This document shows, piece by piece, positions 32,848-42,506 of a DNA stretch of 64,000 nt (the stretch's first letter is position 1; each line of letters begins with the position of its first letter). The position numbers and the translations under genes are program-made. This DNA comes from an uncultured Rikenella sp. Lineage in GTDB: Bacteria > Bacteroidota > Bacteroidia > Bacteroidales > Rikenellaceae. Location of the stretch: the NCBI RefSeq assembly GCF_910577125.1, contig NZ_CAJTMN010000003.1, positions 1 through 64,000 on the forward strand, given 5' to 3'. A model generated the notes under the pieces. That model saw only the letters and a program-made list of their open reading frames with translations, made no database searches and was not told the origin of the DNA.

Positions 32848-33039
32848 TTATTCCGAGAGGCAACGCAACTGAAAGCCGTAGGCGCGGTAGTCCGAGCCGC
32901 TGGAATTGAGCCACGTCATGTCGAAACTCAACATGCCATTGGTATTGCCAGCCAACAATGACCAACTGTAACCGCCGTTGCCGATGCCTCTTGTTATGCC
33001 CTCCCAGCCCTTCCGACCGAAGTCGCGGTAGCCCGGGGC
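32848..33039 (-). pseudogene. Variable C-terminal cassette 6
   Basis: 63 codons plus stop, APGYRDFGRKGWEG to GFQLRCLSE; core GGYSWSLLAGNTNGMLSFDM. Lies upstream of pyk; shares the FDMTWLN block with cassette 7. Confidence 0.8.
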
Positions 33040-33107
33040 GGGGCCGCCGGTGGTAAAGGCGGCTTTATTGGGGTAGACACAGCCAATAAAACACCCTGTG
33101 GGTGCGT

Positions 33108-33302
33108 TTATTCCGAGAGGCAACGCAACTGAAAACCGTAGGCGCGACTGTCTGCGTTACAAGGATTCAACCATGTCATATCGAAACGCAAGTTCATGCC
33201 ATTGGTACCTCTGGCTGTCGAAGACCAGCTGTAACCGCGGTTGCCGGAAAACATCAACATTCCTAAACGCCCATTGTTCCCTGCGTCGCGGAAGCCCGGG
33301 GC
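33108..33302 (-). pseudogene. Variable C-terminal cassette 7
   Basis: 64 codons plus stop, APGFRDAGNNGRLGML to GFQLRCLSE; core GYSWSSTARGTNGMNLRFDM. Separated from cassette 6 by a 68-bp spacer that holds CCAATAAAACACCCTGTGGG, a motif also present beside cassette 5. Confidence 0.8.
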
Positions 33303-33339
33303 GCACCCACAGGGTGTTTTATTGACCGTGTCTACCCTA

Positions 33340-33413
33340 CGCGCGCCTTTGGGAAATCCAGCCAAAACGCACAAGTGCATTTTGCCGATTTCCCTCTTTA
33401 GGCGTGGCGCGCG
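33340..33413. repeat. Family A hairpin, copy 4
   Basis: GCGCGCC outer arms; inner GGGAAATC/GATTTCCC and CAAAACGCA/TGCATTTTG. Nearly identical to copy 2. Confidence 0.75.
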
Positions 33414-33619
33414 GTGCCTTCGGGCACTCCGAAATGGCTGCCTCTACCCTAACAGGACGGAACTGCCCTACGCGGGCGGCGTCCGGCTAATAAGGCCAAG
33501 AGAACCCCAATAAAACGCCCGATGGGCGCCCCGGCGGGACAGAGCGAAACTACGTTTCGCTGCGGCTGTGTCGGCCCAATAGGGTAGAGGCTGCCAATTG
33601 TGAGTGCGACACGCACCGT

Positions 33620-33802
33620 TTATTCCGAGAGGCAACGCAACTGAAAACCGAAAGCATGGCCCGCCGAGTTGCAGGGGCGGAGTTCCGTCGCATAGAAGCC
33701 CAAGTACATACTATTAATGCCACTGGCTGTTGCAGCCCAGCTATACCCGCTGTTATCGACATACCACAATGTACCGTCGCCGAGGCCGCGGTGGCCCGGG
33801 GC
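33620..33802 (-). pseudogene. Variable C-terminal cassette 8
   Basis: 60 codons plus stop, APGHRGLGDGTLWY to GFQLRCLSE; core GYSWAATASGINSMYLGFYA. Its 3' flank TGCGTGTCGCACTCAC is the same as that of cassettes 1 and 2. Confidence 0.8.
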
Positions 33803-34147
33803 GGGGTGTGGCGGGTCGAAACCTAATAGCAACGTCAGTTGCGGGCCTCCGAGCTGCAAGAACACCGCCCTACCCACAATCTACAAGCCCCCTCCAATTC
33901 TCTACCCCATTCGGCCTGTCGCCCATCCCCCCGAGGCGCAAAGCGCCTGGGCGACAACGCCGGCACCCCTAAAGGCCGCAATAGTTCAGCTCAATCCACA
34001 GCCCAATATACCTTCCCGAGCCCATCGCAGTTCGACGCCAGCGGAAACGCAACGAGCTCCGCGAAGTTGCAGCCCGCCGCATGGAGTGGCGTCGGACTGC
34101 GCGACCCTTTCGGGTCGCCAAAACTCTGCTCAATTCTTTGCCGGTTC

Positions 34148-34193
34148 GGGCTGCGCGCTCCGGGGGTGGGCCGAAGGCCCAGCGCGCAAGCCC
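34148..34193. repeat. Family C hairpin (GGGCTGCGCGCT arms)
   Basis: GGGCT(T)GCGCGCT pairs with AGCGCGCAAGCCC; inner GGGCC/GGCCC. Other copies at 47649 and 61977. Confidence 0.65.
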
Positions 34194-34313
34194 GGCGATT
34201 CCTCGCGGAATCGCGCTACTCGCTCTCGGCCCAAAGCCCGGACAAAAGCTTCAGCCCAAGCACTGCCCCGTGTCCGCCTCACTGCGGCTCCGATCCCGCT
34301 CCGCCGCCTTTTT

Positions 34314-34388
34314 CCGCGCGCCTTGGAAAATCTTATCCAAAAGCGTGGAACGCTTTTGAATGATTTTCCTCCTTAGGCGTGGCGCGCG
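34314..34388. repeat. Family A hairpin, copy 5
   Basis: CGCGCGCC outer arm; inner GGAAAATC/GATTTTCC and CAAAAGCG/CGCTTTTG. Different inner arms from copies 1-4 but the same shape. Confidence 0.7.
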
Positions 34389-34401
34389 AGGGATTTCAAC
34401 C

Positions 34402-34471
34402 GTCGCCCGCTGGGATTTCATCTCGATTTTGCTCATCGCAAAACGAGCGAAATCCCTCTTTACGTGGGCGG
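34402..34471. repeat. Family B hairpin, copy 2
   Basis: GTCGCCCGC / GCGGGCGAC arms, inner GGGATTTC/GAAATCCC and ATTTTGC/GCAAAAC around a short loop. Nearly identical copy at 62296. Confidence 0.7.
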
Positions 34472-34616
34472 GCGACTTTTTCTACGGGAGGGTACTGCGC
34501 TCGGGCCGCGCAGGCCCCACGTCCCGTGGACGGGCGAAACTACGTTTCGCTGCGGCAGCCTCTACCCCATTCTTTGACCGCGACGCCTCAGGCTCCGCAA
34601 GACTCAAGCTGCGCCC

Positions 34617-35045
34617 CTACAGAAAGCTCAGCACCGCCAGCCGGTACGACTCCAGCCCGAACCCCATGATCGAGCCCCTGCACCTCGGCGCGATCAGCGA
34701 GACATGCCGGAACTCCTCCCTCGCCAGGATGTTCGAGATATGCACCTCCACCGTCTCCAGACCGCAACCCGCCACCGCTCCCACCGCATCCGCCAGCGCC
34801 ACCGACGTATGCGTGTACCCCCCCGCATTGAGCACCAGCCCGTCATAATTTTCCCTCGCCCCATGGATCGCATCGATCAACTCCCCCTCCCCGTTCGACT
34901 GGAGATAGTCCAACACCGCCCGCCCCTCGAACAGCGTCCGCAACTCCGTCAGGTAATCCTCGAACCCCCGCGAGCCATACACCTCCCGATCGCGCACCCC
35001 CAGCAAATTGAGATTCGGCCCGTTGATAATCAATAACTTTTTCAT
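34617..35045 (-). CDS. aroQ: Type II 3-dehydroquinate dehydratase
   Basis: 142 residues. Family motif NGPNLNLLGVRDREVYG at residues ~8-24 (with the catalytic region), NAGGYTHTSVALADA, and EVHISNILAREEFRHVS. Removes water from 3-dehydroquinate in the shikimate pathway; dodecameric cytoplasmic enzyme. Length typical. Divergent from xerD, an arrangement seen in other Bacteroidales. Two TAAATTTG boxes lie in the 125-bp gap on its strand. Confidence 0.93.
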   Translation of the reverse strand: MKKLLIINGPNLNLLGVRDREVYGSRGFEDYLTELRTLFEGRAVLDYLQSNGEGELIDAIHGARENYDGLVLNAGGYTHTSVALADAVGAVAGCGLETVEVHISNILAREEFRHVSLIAPRCRGSIMGFGLESYRLAVLSFL

Positions 35046-35169
35046 GAAAACACCGATGAGACGTCAAATTTAGTGCAAATTTAGGTAATTTAGCCCCATC
35101 CGAGCGTATTTTCGCCCGCCCCGCAACCCGGCAGCACAACTACCCGCGCCCCGCAACCCGCCCCGAACC

Positions 35170-36147
35170 ATGAACACCCCCGATATCCCCGCCGCCTGGC
35201 GCCAGTCTCTGGACAACTACCGCGACTACCTCCGTTTCGAGCGGAACCTCTCCCTCCACAGCATCGAAGCCTACCTCCACGACGCCGAGCGCCTCTCCGC
35301 CTTTCTGCTCTCCCGCCCCCAGCCCGTCGCCCCCGAAAGCGTCCTTCCCGGCGACATCGAAGCCTTCATGGCCCACCTCTACGACACCGGCGCCGGCGAC
35401 TCCACCCAGGCCCGCACCCTGAGCGGCATCCGGAGCTTTTTCGCCTACCTCCTCCACGCCGACCGCATCGACACCCTCCCCACCGAACTCATCGACACCC
35501 CCCGAATCGCCCGCCGGCTGCCCGACACCCTCTCCTACGACGAAATCCGGCGCATGCTCGACACCATCGACCTGAGCACCCCCCTCGGCCACCGCAACCG
35601 CGCCATCCTCGAAGTCCTCTACTGCTGCGGCCTCCGCGTCAGCGAGTTGGTCACCCTCCGTCTGAGCGACCTCTTCACCGACGACGGCGTGATCCGCGTG
35701 ACCGGGAAAGGCAACAAACAACGCCTCGTCCCCATCGCCCCTCCCGCCCAGCGCCAGCTGGAGCTCTACCTCGACCAGCGCCGCCGGATGCCCGTCCAGT
35801 CCGACTCCTCCGACATCGTCTTCCTGAACCGGAACGGCCGCCGGCTCACCCGCGTGATGATCTTCACCATCATCCGCCGCACCGCCTCCGCCGCCGGCAT
35901 CGCCAAGACCATCAGCCCCCACACCCTGCGCCACTCCTTCGCCACCCACCTGCTCCAGGGCGGCGCCGACATCCGCGCCGTGCAAGAGCTTTTGGGCCAC
36001 GAATCCATCCTGACCACCGAGATCTACACCCACCTCGAGCTGCGCGACCTTCAGAGCACCATGTCCCTCCACCCGCTCGCCCGCCTCACCCCCGGCGAGA
36101 AAAAAGAGCCGCTTGAAACCGAAGAAAAACACACTCCAACAGACTAA
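35170..36147 (+). CDS. xerD: Tyrosine recombinase XerD
   Basis: 325 residues. N-terminal SAM-like domain (YLRFERNLSLHSIEAYLHDA). C-terminal catalytic domain with Arg in CCGLRVSELVTL, HTLRHSFATHLLQGGADIRA (H..R), LGHESILTTEIYTHLE with His and the nucleophile Tyr. Resolves chromosome dimers together with XerC at dif. The GC-rich codon use and position next to aroQ argue for the housekeeping enzyme rather than an element-borne integrase. Confidence 0.9.
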   Translation: MNTPDIPAAWRQSLDNYRDYLRFERNLSLHSIEAYLHDAERLSAFLLSRPQPVAPESVLPGDIEAFMAHLYDTGAGDSTQARTLSGIRSFFAYLLHADRIDTLPTELIDTPRIARRLPDTLSYDEIRRMLDTIDLSTPLGHRNRAILEVLYCCGLRVSELVTLRLSDLFTDDGVIRVTGKGNKQRLVPIAPPAQRQLELYLDQRRRMPVQSDSSDIVFLNRNGRRLTRVMIFTIIRRTASAAGIAKTISPHTLRHSFATHLLQGGADIRAVQELLGHESILTTEIYTHLELRDLQSTMSLHPLARLTPGEKKEPLETEEKHTPTD

Positions 36148-36189
36148 TTAAAAATATTTTACATCATATAAATCGAGATTGGAAACCGT

Positions 36190-36231
36190 AACCCTCACCG
36201 AACTCCATTTGGAGCCGGCGAGGGTTATTTT
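36190..36231 (+). terminator. Terminator or attenuator between xerD and ilvD
   Basis: AACCCTC(A)CCG...CTCC-ATTT-GGAG...CGGCGAGGGTT stem-loop followed by ATTTTCTTC. It ends xerD transcription; because it also precedes ilvD by ~45 bp it could serve as an attenuator for the ilv genes. No leader peptide rich in Ile/Val/Leu was seen. Confidence 0.6.
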
Positions 36232-36273
36232 CTTCATTTGTACCGGGAAAACAGCCCACAACGTCACACACAC

Positions 36274-38106
36274 ATGAAACCACTACGCAGCGATATCAGC
36301 ACCCGAGGCCGCCGGATGGCCGGCGCACGCAGCCTTTGGCGCGCCAACGGCATGAAAGAGGAGCAGTTCGGCCAGCCCGTGATCGGCATCGTGAACTCCT
36401 TCACCCAATTCGTACCCGGTCACACCCACCTGCACCGCATCGGTCAGGAGCTCAAACAGCTCATCGAAGCCGAAGGGTGCTACGCCGCCGAATTCGACAC
36501 CATCGCCATCGACGACGGCATCGCCATGGGCCACGACGGGATGCTCTACTCCCTGCCCTCGCGCGACCTGATCGCCGACTCCGTGGAATACATGTGCCAG
36601 GCCCACACCGTCGACGCCATCGTCTGCATCTCGAACTGCGACAAGATCACCCCCGGGATGCTGATGGCCGCCATGCGGCTGAACATTCCCGCCGTATTCG
36701 TGAGCGGCGGCCCGATGGAGGCGGGGGTTGTGGACGGGGAGGCTTATGACCTCATCGACGTGATGGTCAAAGGAGCCGACCCGAGTATATCCGACGCCCA
36801 GCTCTCGAAAATCGAGCGCCACGCCTGCCCCACCTGCGGCTCCTGCTCCGGCATGTTCACCGCCAACTCCATGAACTGCCTCACAGAAGCCTTGGGACTT
36901 TCGCTACCCGGGAACGGAACGATCGTGGCGACACATAAGAACCGCCGGAAACTCTTCGAAGCCGCCGCGAAACTGATTGTTAAGAACGCCCGCGACTACT
37001 ATTTCAACGACAACGACAGCGTCCTGCCCCGGTCTATCGCGACCCAACAAGCCTTTCTCAACGCCATGAGCCTCGACATCGCCATGGGTGGGTCGACCAA
37101 CACCGTGCTGCACCTGTTGGCAGTGGCACAAGAGGCCGGCGTAGACTTCACCATGCGCGACATCGACGCCTTGTCGAGAAAACTGCCCGTGCTGTGTAAA
37201 GTGGCCCCCAACCACTCCTCCTATCACATACAGGAAGTCAACCGCGCCGGCGGAATTATGTCCATCCTCGGCATCCTGCTTCGCGCAGGCCTGATCGACG
37301 GCAGCGTGAAACGCGCCGACGGCTTGACCCTGGCAGAGGCCGTGGCCCGGTACGATATCGCCAACCTCGGCACCAGCGCCCGGGCCGAAGATACCGAACG
37401 TTACCTCTCCGCCCCCGGGAACCGGCCCGAAGTCAACACCGTATTGGGGTCTCAGGACACAATGTACCCCGACTACGACCGGGATCGGGCCGCGGGGTGC
37501 ATTCGCGACATCGAACACGCTTATATGCGAGACGGCGGGCTGGCAGTGCTCTACGGAAATATTGCGAAAGACGGGTGTATCGTGAAGACCGCCGGCGTCG
37601 ACGCCTCCATCCTCGTATTCGAAGGGACAGCTCGCGTTTTCGACTCCCAGGAACAGGCCAGCAAAGGGATATTGGACGGGACTGTCAAGGCAGGAGACGT
37701 CGTGATTATCCGCTACGAAGGGCCGCGGGGCGGGCCGGGGATGCAAGAGATGCTCTACCCCACCTCCTACCTCAAGACCGTCAAACTCGACAAGGCATGC
37801 GCCCTGCTGACCGACGGCCGGTTTTCCGGCGGGACATCGGGACTCTCGATCGGCCACTGCTCGCCCGAAGCCGCCGCAGGCGGCCTGATCGCCGCCGTCG
37901 AAGACGGCGATAAAATTCGGATCGACATTCCCAACCGCTCCATATCCTTAGTCGTAGCCGACGACATTTTGGCCCGGCGCATGGAACACATCCGGTCGAA
38001 CGGCGGCTTCCGCCCCCACCGGGAACGCACCGTGAGCAAAGCCCTGCGCGCCTATGCCCACATGGTCTCCTCCGCCGACAAAGGCGCCGTCCGGATCGTC
38101 GAGTAG
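36274..38106 (+). CDS. ilvD: Dihydroxy-acid dehydratase
   Basis: 610 residues from the ATG at 36274 ([20 protein letters not shown]). Fe-S ligand motifs [12 protein letters not shown] and [20 protein letters not shown], plus [20 protein letters not shown] near the C-terminus. Dehydrates dihydroxy-isovalerate and its homologue in valine/isoleucine synthesis. First of the ilv genes; ilvB follows after 30 bp. Confidence 0.95.
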   Translation: MKPLRSDISTRGRRMAGARSLWRANGMKEEQFGQPVIGIVNSFTQFVPGHTHLHRIGQELKQLIEAEGCYAAEFDTIAIDDGIAMGHDGMLYSLPSRDLIADSVEYMCQAHTVDAIVCISNCDKITPGMLMAAMRLNIPAVFVSGGPMEAGVVDGEAYDLIDVMVKGADPSISDAQLSKIERHACPTCGSCSGMFTANSMNCLTEALGLSLPGNGTIVATHKNRRKLFEAAAKLIVKNARDYYFNDNDSVLPRSIATQQAFLNAMSLDIAMGGSTNTVLHLLAVAQEAGVDFTMRDIDALSRKLPVLCKVAPNHSSYHIQEVNRAGGIMSILGILLRAGLIDGSVKRADGLTLAEAVARYDIANLGTSARAEDTERYLSAPGNRPEVNTVLGSQDTMYPDYDRDRAAGCIRDIEHAYMRDGGLAVLYGNIAKDGCIVKTAGVDASILVFEGTARVFDSQEQASKGILDGTVKAGDVVIIRYEGPRGGPGMQEMLYPTSYLKTVKLDKACALLTDGRFSGGTSGLSIGHCSPEAAAGGLIAAVEDGDKIRIDIPNRSISLVVADDILARRMEHIRSNGGFRPHRERTVSKALRAYAHMVSSADKGAVRIVE

Positions 38107-38136
38107 ACCCACATCAAACACCAGAGCGACAGAATC

Positions 38137-39876
38137 ATGAGATATACCGAAAAAGCCCGCATCACCGGCGCCGAAGCCCTCCTCTCCTCCCTGATCAACC
38201 AGGGCGTCGAGACCGTCTTCGGCTACCCCGGCGGGAGCATCACCCCCGTTTACGACCGGCTTCAGGACTACCCCGAACTGCGTCACCTCCTGACGCGGCA
38301 CGAGCAGGGCGCCGTTCACGCCGCCCAAGGCTACGCCCGCGTCTCGAACCGGACCGGCGTCTGCATGGCCACCTCGGGACCGGGGGCGACCAATTTGCTG
38401 ACCGGGATCGCCGACGCCATGCTCGACTCCACCCCGATCGTCTGCCTCTCCGCACAAGTACCATCAACGGCCTTGGGAACCGACTTTTTCCAAGAGGCCG
38501 ATATGATCAATATGACCGTGCCGATCACCAAGTGGAACTACCAGGTGACCCGCTTCGACGAGATCGTGCCCACCATCGCCAAGGCATTCTATATCGCCGG
38601 ATCGGGCCGTCCCGGGCCCGTATACATCGAATTCACCAAAGACGCCTTGACCGCCATCGGCGACTACCGTTGGGAACCCTGCACCGGCATCCGGAGCTAC
38701 CACCCCAATCCGGCCATCGATCCCGACGCCGTGCGCGACGCCCTCGCCCTGCTCAACGAAGCCGAACGGCCTTTGATCCTCGTAGGGAACGGCGTGAAGA
38801 TTTCCGGCGCCGAACAGGAAGTCCTGCAACTCGCCGAAGCAGGAAATATTCCCGTGGCCTCGACCCTGATGGGGCTTTCGAGCATCCCGAGCGACCATCC
38901 TTTATATATAGGTATGGTCGGCATGCACGGGAACGTAGCCGGTAACCTCATGACCCAGGAAGCCGATCTGCTGCTCGCCGTCGGCATGCGTTTCAGCGAC
39001 CGCGTGACCGGCAACCTGAAGACCTACGCCCCGAAAGCGAAAGTGATCCACATCGAGATCGACCCCGTCGAGATCGACAAGAACGTCCACACCGACCTCG
39101 CCCTGCTCGGCGACGCCCGCGAAGCCCTGACCGCTTTGCTCAACGCCGGCGATATCGTCCGGAAACCCCGCGAAGCTTGGTTTGCCCAGGCCGCCGACCA
39201 TGCCGCCGTCGAAGAAGAGCGCGTCATCCGGCGCCAGCTGCAGCCCGAGCGGGATACACTGACCATGGGCGAGACCGTCCGCGCCGTGGCCGAAGCCTCC
39301 GGCGGCGAAGCCGTCGTCGTGACCGACGTCGGCCAGCACCAGATGATGGCCGCCCGTTACTCGCTATACAAACACACCCGGAGCTTAGTGACCTCCGGCG
39401 GTTTGGGGACTATGGGATACGGTCTTCCCGCCGCCATCGGCGCGAAAGTCGCCCTCGACGAAGCCGCCCGGCGGGATGGAGAGACACACGGGCGCGACGT
39501 AGTCGTCTTCCTCGGCGACGGCGGTTTCCAGATGACCATGCAAGAGCTCGGCACCATCATCCACTGGGGGATTCCTGTCAAGATCGTTGTTTTGAACAAC
39601 ACCTTCCTCGGCATGGTACGCCAGTGGCAGCAGCTGTTTATGGAGAGACGCTACAACGCCACCGAGCTCGTGAACCCCGACTTCGTCCGGATCGCCGGCG
39701 CCTACGATATTCCCGCCCGTCGCGTGATTGATCGGAGCGAGCTGCAGGCAGCCGTTCGGGAGATGTTCGCCACCCCCGGCCCCTACTTTTTGGAAGTCGC
39801 CGTGGGGAAAGAAGACAACGTCTTTCCGATGATCCCCGGCGGCGCCTCATTGGACGAGCTGCTCTACAGCGAGTGA
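38137..39876 (+). CDS. ilvB: Acetolactate synthase large subunit
   Basis: 579 residues. ThDP enzyme: catalytic Glu region GVETVFGYPGGSITPVYDRL, TRHEQGAVHAAQGYAR; ThDP-binding GDGGFQMTMQELGTI ... NNTFLGMVRQWQ. Condenses pyruvate to acetolactate. Normally followed directly by its regulatory subunit; here ilvN begins 678 bp later, behind three large hairpin repeats. Confidence 0.95.
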   Translation: MRYTEKARITGAEALLSSLINQGVETVFGYPGGSITPVYDRLQDYPELRHLLTRHEQGAVHAAQGYARVSNRTGVCMATSGPGATNLLTGIADAMLDSTPIVCLSAQVPSTALGTDFFQEADMINMTVPITKWNYQVTRFDEIVPTIAKAFYIAGSGRPGPVYIEFTKDALTAIGDYRWEPCTGIRSYHPNPAIDPDAVRDALALLNEAERPLILVGNGVKISGAEQEVLQLAEAGNIPVASTLMGLSSIPSDHPLYIGMVGMHGNVAGNLMTQEADLLLAVGMRFSDRVTGNLKTYAPKAKVIHIEIDPVEIDKNVHTDLALLGDAREALTALLNAGDIVRKPREAWFAQAADHAAVEEERVIRRQLQPERDTLTMGETVRAVAEASGGEAVVVTDVGQHQMMAARYSLYKHTRSLVTSGGLGTMGYGLPAAIGAKVALDEAARRDGETHGRDVVVFLGDGGFQMTMQELGTIIHWGIPVKIVVLNNTFLGMVRQWQQLFMERRYNATELVNPDFVRIAGAYDIPARRVIDRSELQAAVREMFATPGPYFLEVAVGKEDNVFPMIPGGASLDELLYSE

Positions 39877-40007
39877 CCGGCGTCATTAGACAGCTGCGCG
39901 AAACTGAGAACTGGGGCGAGGCTGGTAGTGGAAATGCGTAAGCATTTCCCGTCCACGGGACGTGGGGCCCGCGCGGCCCGAGCGCAGTACCCTCCTGTAG
40001 TCAAAGA

Positions 40008-40083
40008 CGCGCGCCCCGCCTAAAGAAGCGATTCAATCATTTCGGCGGTAAGCCGAAATAGAATGAATTGCGCAAGGCGCGCG
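40008..40083. repeat. Family A hairpin, copy 6 (ilvB-ilvN gap)
   Basis: GCGCGCC outer arm; inner GCGATTCA-like/TGAATTGC and TTTCGGC/GCCGAAA. Another inner-arm type, shared with copies 7 and 12. Preceded by GTCCACGGGACGTGGGG. Confidence 0.7.
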
Positions 40084-40191
40084 AAAAAAGGACTGGGGCA
40101 CCGGTAGCTTTAGGATGCGCAAGCATCCTCTAAAGTTTTTTTGGTTCTTTTTGTTCACAAAAAGAACAGTTCTGTCCGGCACACAGCTCGA

Positions 40192-40265
40192 CGCGCGCCA
40201 CGCCTTAAGGAGCGATTCAGCGATTTCGGCAATAGCCGAATATAGATGAATCGCGCAGGCGCGCG
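40192..40265. repeat. Family A hairpin, copy 7
   Basis: Outer arms CGCGCGCC/GGCGCGCG; inner GCGATTCA/TGAATCGC and TTTCGGC(AAT)AGCCGAA. Second of three copies between ilvB and ilvN. Confidence 0.75.
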
Positions 40266-40302
40266 AAACAGGGCATTGGGCCGAGACGGCCAGTCAGCAA
40301 AT

Positions 40303-40373
40303 GCGCGCCCCGCCTTAAAAGGGAAATCGTTCAAACACGATTGCGTGTTTGAACAAGATTTCCCAAGGCGCGC
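40303..40373. repeat. Family A hairpin, copy 8
   Basis: GCGCGCC outer arms; inner GGGAAATCGTTCAAACACG with CGTGTTTGAACAAGATTTCC. Inner arms equal those of copy 1. Ends ~180 bp before ilvN. Confidence 0.75.
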
Positions 40374-40554
40374 AACAACAACTCAGGCCCGCCCGATGTA
40401 TAAAAAAGTTTATACATTTTGCTGCAATTTTTAAACATAAAGTATAAAAGTTGTAACAATGTTTAAACTTTCCGCGAATAACAGACCTTACGAACTGAAT
40501 ACCAACCCCTTCGATTGCAACATAGCCCCGTAATCGACCAACCACAGAGAAGCC

Positions 40555-41100
40555 ATGGCACCCACCCGCGACACCGATCCCACGATCCGCGAATATATCG
40601 TGACCGTCTTCACCGAGAACCAAGTCGGCGTACTGGGCCGCATCACCTCCATCTTCACCCGGCGCAAGATCAACATCGAGAGCCTGAAAGTCAGCGAGAC
40701 CCCGGTCAAAGGCATCAGCATGTTCACCATCCACGCCTTCACCACCGAAGACACCGCCCGCCGCGTCCTGAGCAGCATCGAGCGGATCGTCGAAGTGCTC
40801 CGCGCCGACAAATACCGCTCCGACGAACTGACCGCCCAGCAGATCGCCCTCTACAAAGTATCGCCCGACGCCTTCCGCCACAACGGAAACGCCTGTCTGA
40901 AAGCGTATAACGCCCGCGTGATCGAAGTCGACCCCGACTACATCGTCCTCGAACGCACCGGCACCAAAGAAGAGATCGAGAGCCTGCGCGACTACCTGCA
41001 AACCGGCGGCATGCTCCTTCAATTCACCCGCTCCGAGAACCTCGTCCTGCACGACACCTCCGTGGAAAACGTCCTCGGCCAGCTCGCCGCAGGCGAATGA
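40555..41100 (+). CDS. ilvN: Acetolactate synthase small (regulatory) subunit
   Basis: 181 residues. N-terminal ACT domain (YIVTVFTENQVGVLGRITSI, FTRRKINIESLKVSETPVKG) that binds valine for feedback control; C-terminal IlvN domain (HNGNACLKAYNARVIEVDPD). Partner of IlvB. The AT-rich 170 bp upstream may hold its own promoter, since the repeat block interrupts the gene cluster. Confidence 0.93.
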   Translation: MAPTRDTDPTIREYIVTVFTENQVGVLGRITSIFTRRKINIESLKVSETPVKGISMFTIHAFTTEDTARRVLSSIERIVEVLRADKYRSDELTAQQIALYKVSPDAFRHNGNACLKAYNARVIEVDPDYIVLERTGTKEEIESLRDYLQTGGMLLQFTRSENLVLHDTSVENVLGQLAAGE

Positions 41101-41243
41101 TCCGGCACCTTTCGCCCGAACCGATTTTTCATGTAATAAAAAGGCCCGATTCATCGCAACTTCGCCGATAAATCCCTACCTTTAACCCCTCGGAAACAAA
41201 ACCCGAAACACACAAAACAAGACATATCAACCAACCAAAAACA

Positions 41244-42293
41244 ATGGCAAAAATCAATTTCGGAGGCGTGGAAGAAAGCGTCGTCACACGCGAAGAATTC
41301 CCCCTGAGCAAAGCGGCAGAAATCCTGAAAGACGAGACCATCGCCGTGATCGGTTACGGCGTACAAGGCCCCGGCCAGTCCATGAACCTGCGCGACAACG
41401 GTTTCAACGTGATCGTCGGCCAGCGCAAGAACTCCAAGAGCTGGGACAAAGCCGTCGCCGACGGCTGGGTACCCGGCAAGACCCTGTTCGAAATCGAAGA
41501 AGCCTGCCAGCGCGGGACCATCATCCAATTCCTCCTCTCCGACGCCGGCCAGATCGCCCTCTGGCCCACCGTCAAGAAACACCTGACGCCGGGTAAGGCT
41601 TTGTACTTCTCGCACGGCTTCGGCATCACCTATAAAGAAAAGACCGGCATCGTGCCGCCCGCCGATGTCGACGTCATCCTCGTCGCACCGAAAGGGTCGG
41701 GGACATCGCTGCGTCGGATGTTCGTCGCCGGACGCGGCTTGAACTCCAGCTTCGCCGTCTTCCAGGACGCCACCGGACGCGCCAAAGACCGTGTGCTCGC
41801 TCTCGGGATCGGCGTCGGGTCGGGCTACCTCTTCGAAACCGACTTCAAACGCGAAGTCTACTCCGACCTGACCGGCGAACGCGGGACATTGATGGGCGCT
41901 ATCCAGGGGATCTTTGCCGCACAGTACCAGGTGCTGCGCGAACATGGGCACACCCCGTCCGAAGCCTTCAACGAAACCATCGAAGAGCTGACCCAGTCGC
42001 TGATGCCACTCGTGGCAGAGAACGGGATGGACTGGATGTACGCCAACTGCTCCACCACCGCACAGCGCGGGGCATTGGACTGGTGGAAGCCCTTCCGGGA
42101 CGCAACGCTGCCGGTATTCCAGAAACTTTATAGCGAGGTAGCTAACGGGAACGAAGCGCAGCGTTCGATCGACTGCAACTCGAAACCCGACTACCGCGAA
42201 GGGCTCGAAAAAGAGCTCAAAGAGTTGCGCGAGAGCGAGATGTGGCAGGCAGGGATGACCGTGCGCAAATTGCGTCCGGAGAACAACAAATAG
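41244..42293 (+). CDS. ilvC: Ketol-acid reductoisomerase
   Basis: 349 residues. NADP-binding VIGYGVQGPGQSMNLRDNGF, then IVGQRKNSKSWDKA; metal and substrate residues in the KARI knotted domain (VYSDLTGERGTLMGAIQGI, ENGMDWMYANCSTTAQRGAL). Rearranges and reduces acetolactate to dihydroxy-isovalerate. TACCTTTA at 41177-41184 is a near-consensus -7 box; a matching -33 box is not clear. Ended by a strong terminator. Confidence 0.94.
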   Translation: MAKINFGGVEESVVTREEFPLSKAAEILKDETIAVIGYGVQGPGQSMNLRDNGFNVIVGQRKNSKSWDKAVADGWVPGKTLFEIEEACQRGTIIQFLLSDAGQIALWPTVKKHLTPGKALYFSHGFGITYKEKTGIVPPADVDVILVAPKGSGTSLRRMFVAGRGLNSSFAVFQDATGRAKDRVLALGIGVGSGYLFETDFKREVYSDLTGERGTLMGAIQGIFAAQYQVLREHGHTPSEAFNETIEELTQSLMPLVAENGMDWMYANCSTTAQRGALDWWKPFRDATLPVFQKLYSEVANGNEAQRSIDCNSKPDYREGLEKELKELRESEMWQAGMTVRKLRPENNK

Positions 42294-42319
42294 ATATCTA
42301 TCTATCTGACAAACAAATA

Positions 42320-42357
42320 ATTAGGGGTTGGATTCTAAGCGAAATCCAACCCCTAAT
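42320..42357 (+). terminator. Strong stem-loop after ilvC
   Basis: 15-bp arms ATTAGGGGTTGGATT / AATCCAACCCCTAAT. The following T-run is weak (GCTAT), but the perfect stem 26 bp after the stop codon fits a transcript end. Confidence 0.7.
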
Positions 42358-42506
42358 GCTATAATCGCACCGCCCGCCCCCAATACTCCCCTCCCCCGCT
42401 CGAAAAACGACCGTCTTTTCCATCGCCGGAAAGCCGAAAAAACCGTATCTTGCAATCGGTCACCGACAGGCATGACCCAATCCCTATGCACCAACCCATC
42501 CCAACC

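Larger units (their letters stand above)
33803..34616. other. Gene-free mosaic of repeat modules
   Basis: About 800 bp with no credible gene. It holds a GGGCTGCGCGCT hairpin (34148-34193), a family A hairpin (34314-34388), a family B hairpin (34402-34471), and the module GGCCCCACGTCCCGTGGACG plus GGCAGCCTCTACCCC (34500-34575). The same modules, in other orders, occur at 47.6-48.2 and 61.9-62.6 kb. Confidence 0.7.

Noticed and set aside
35170..36147. XerD as the integrase of the prophage or of the cassette elements
   Set aside because: 22 kb from the prophage, next to aroQ as in other Bacteroidales, host-like GC and housekeeping XerD motifs.
40008..40373. Classical integron cassette array
   Set aside because: Hairpins lack the GTTRRRY core and no IntI is encoded; cassettes are not each followed by one hairpin. 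The structural similarity is kept as a finding only.
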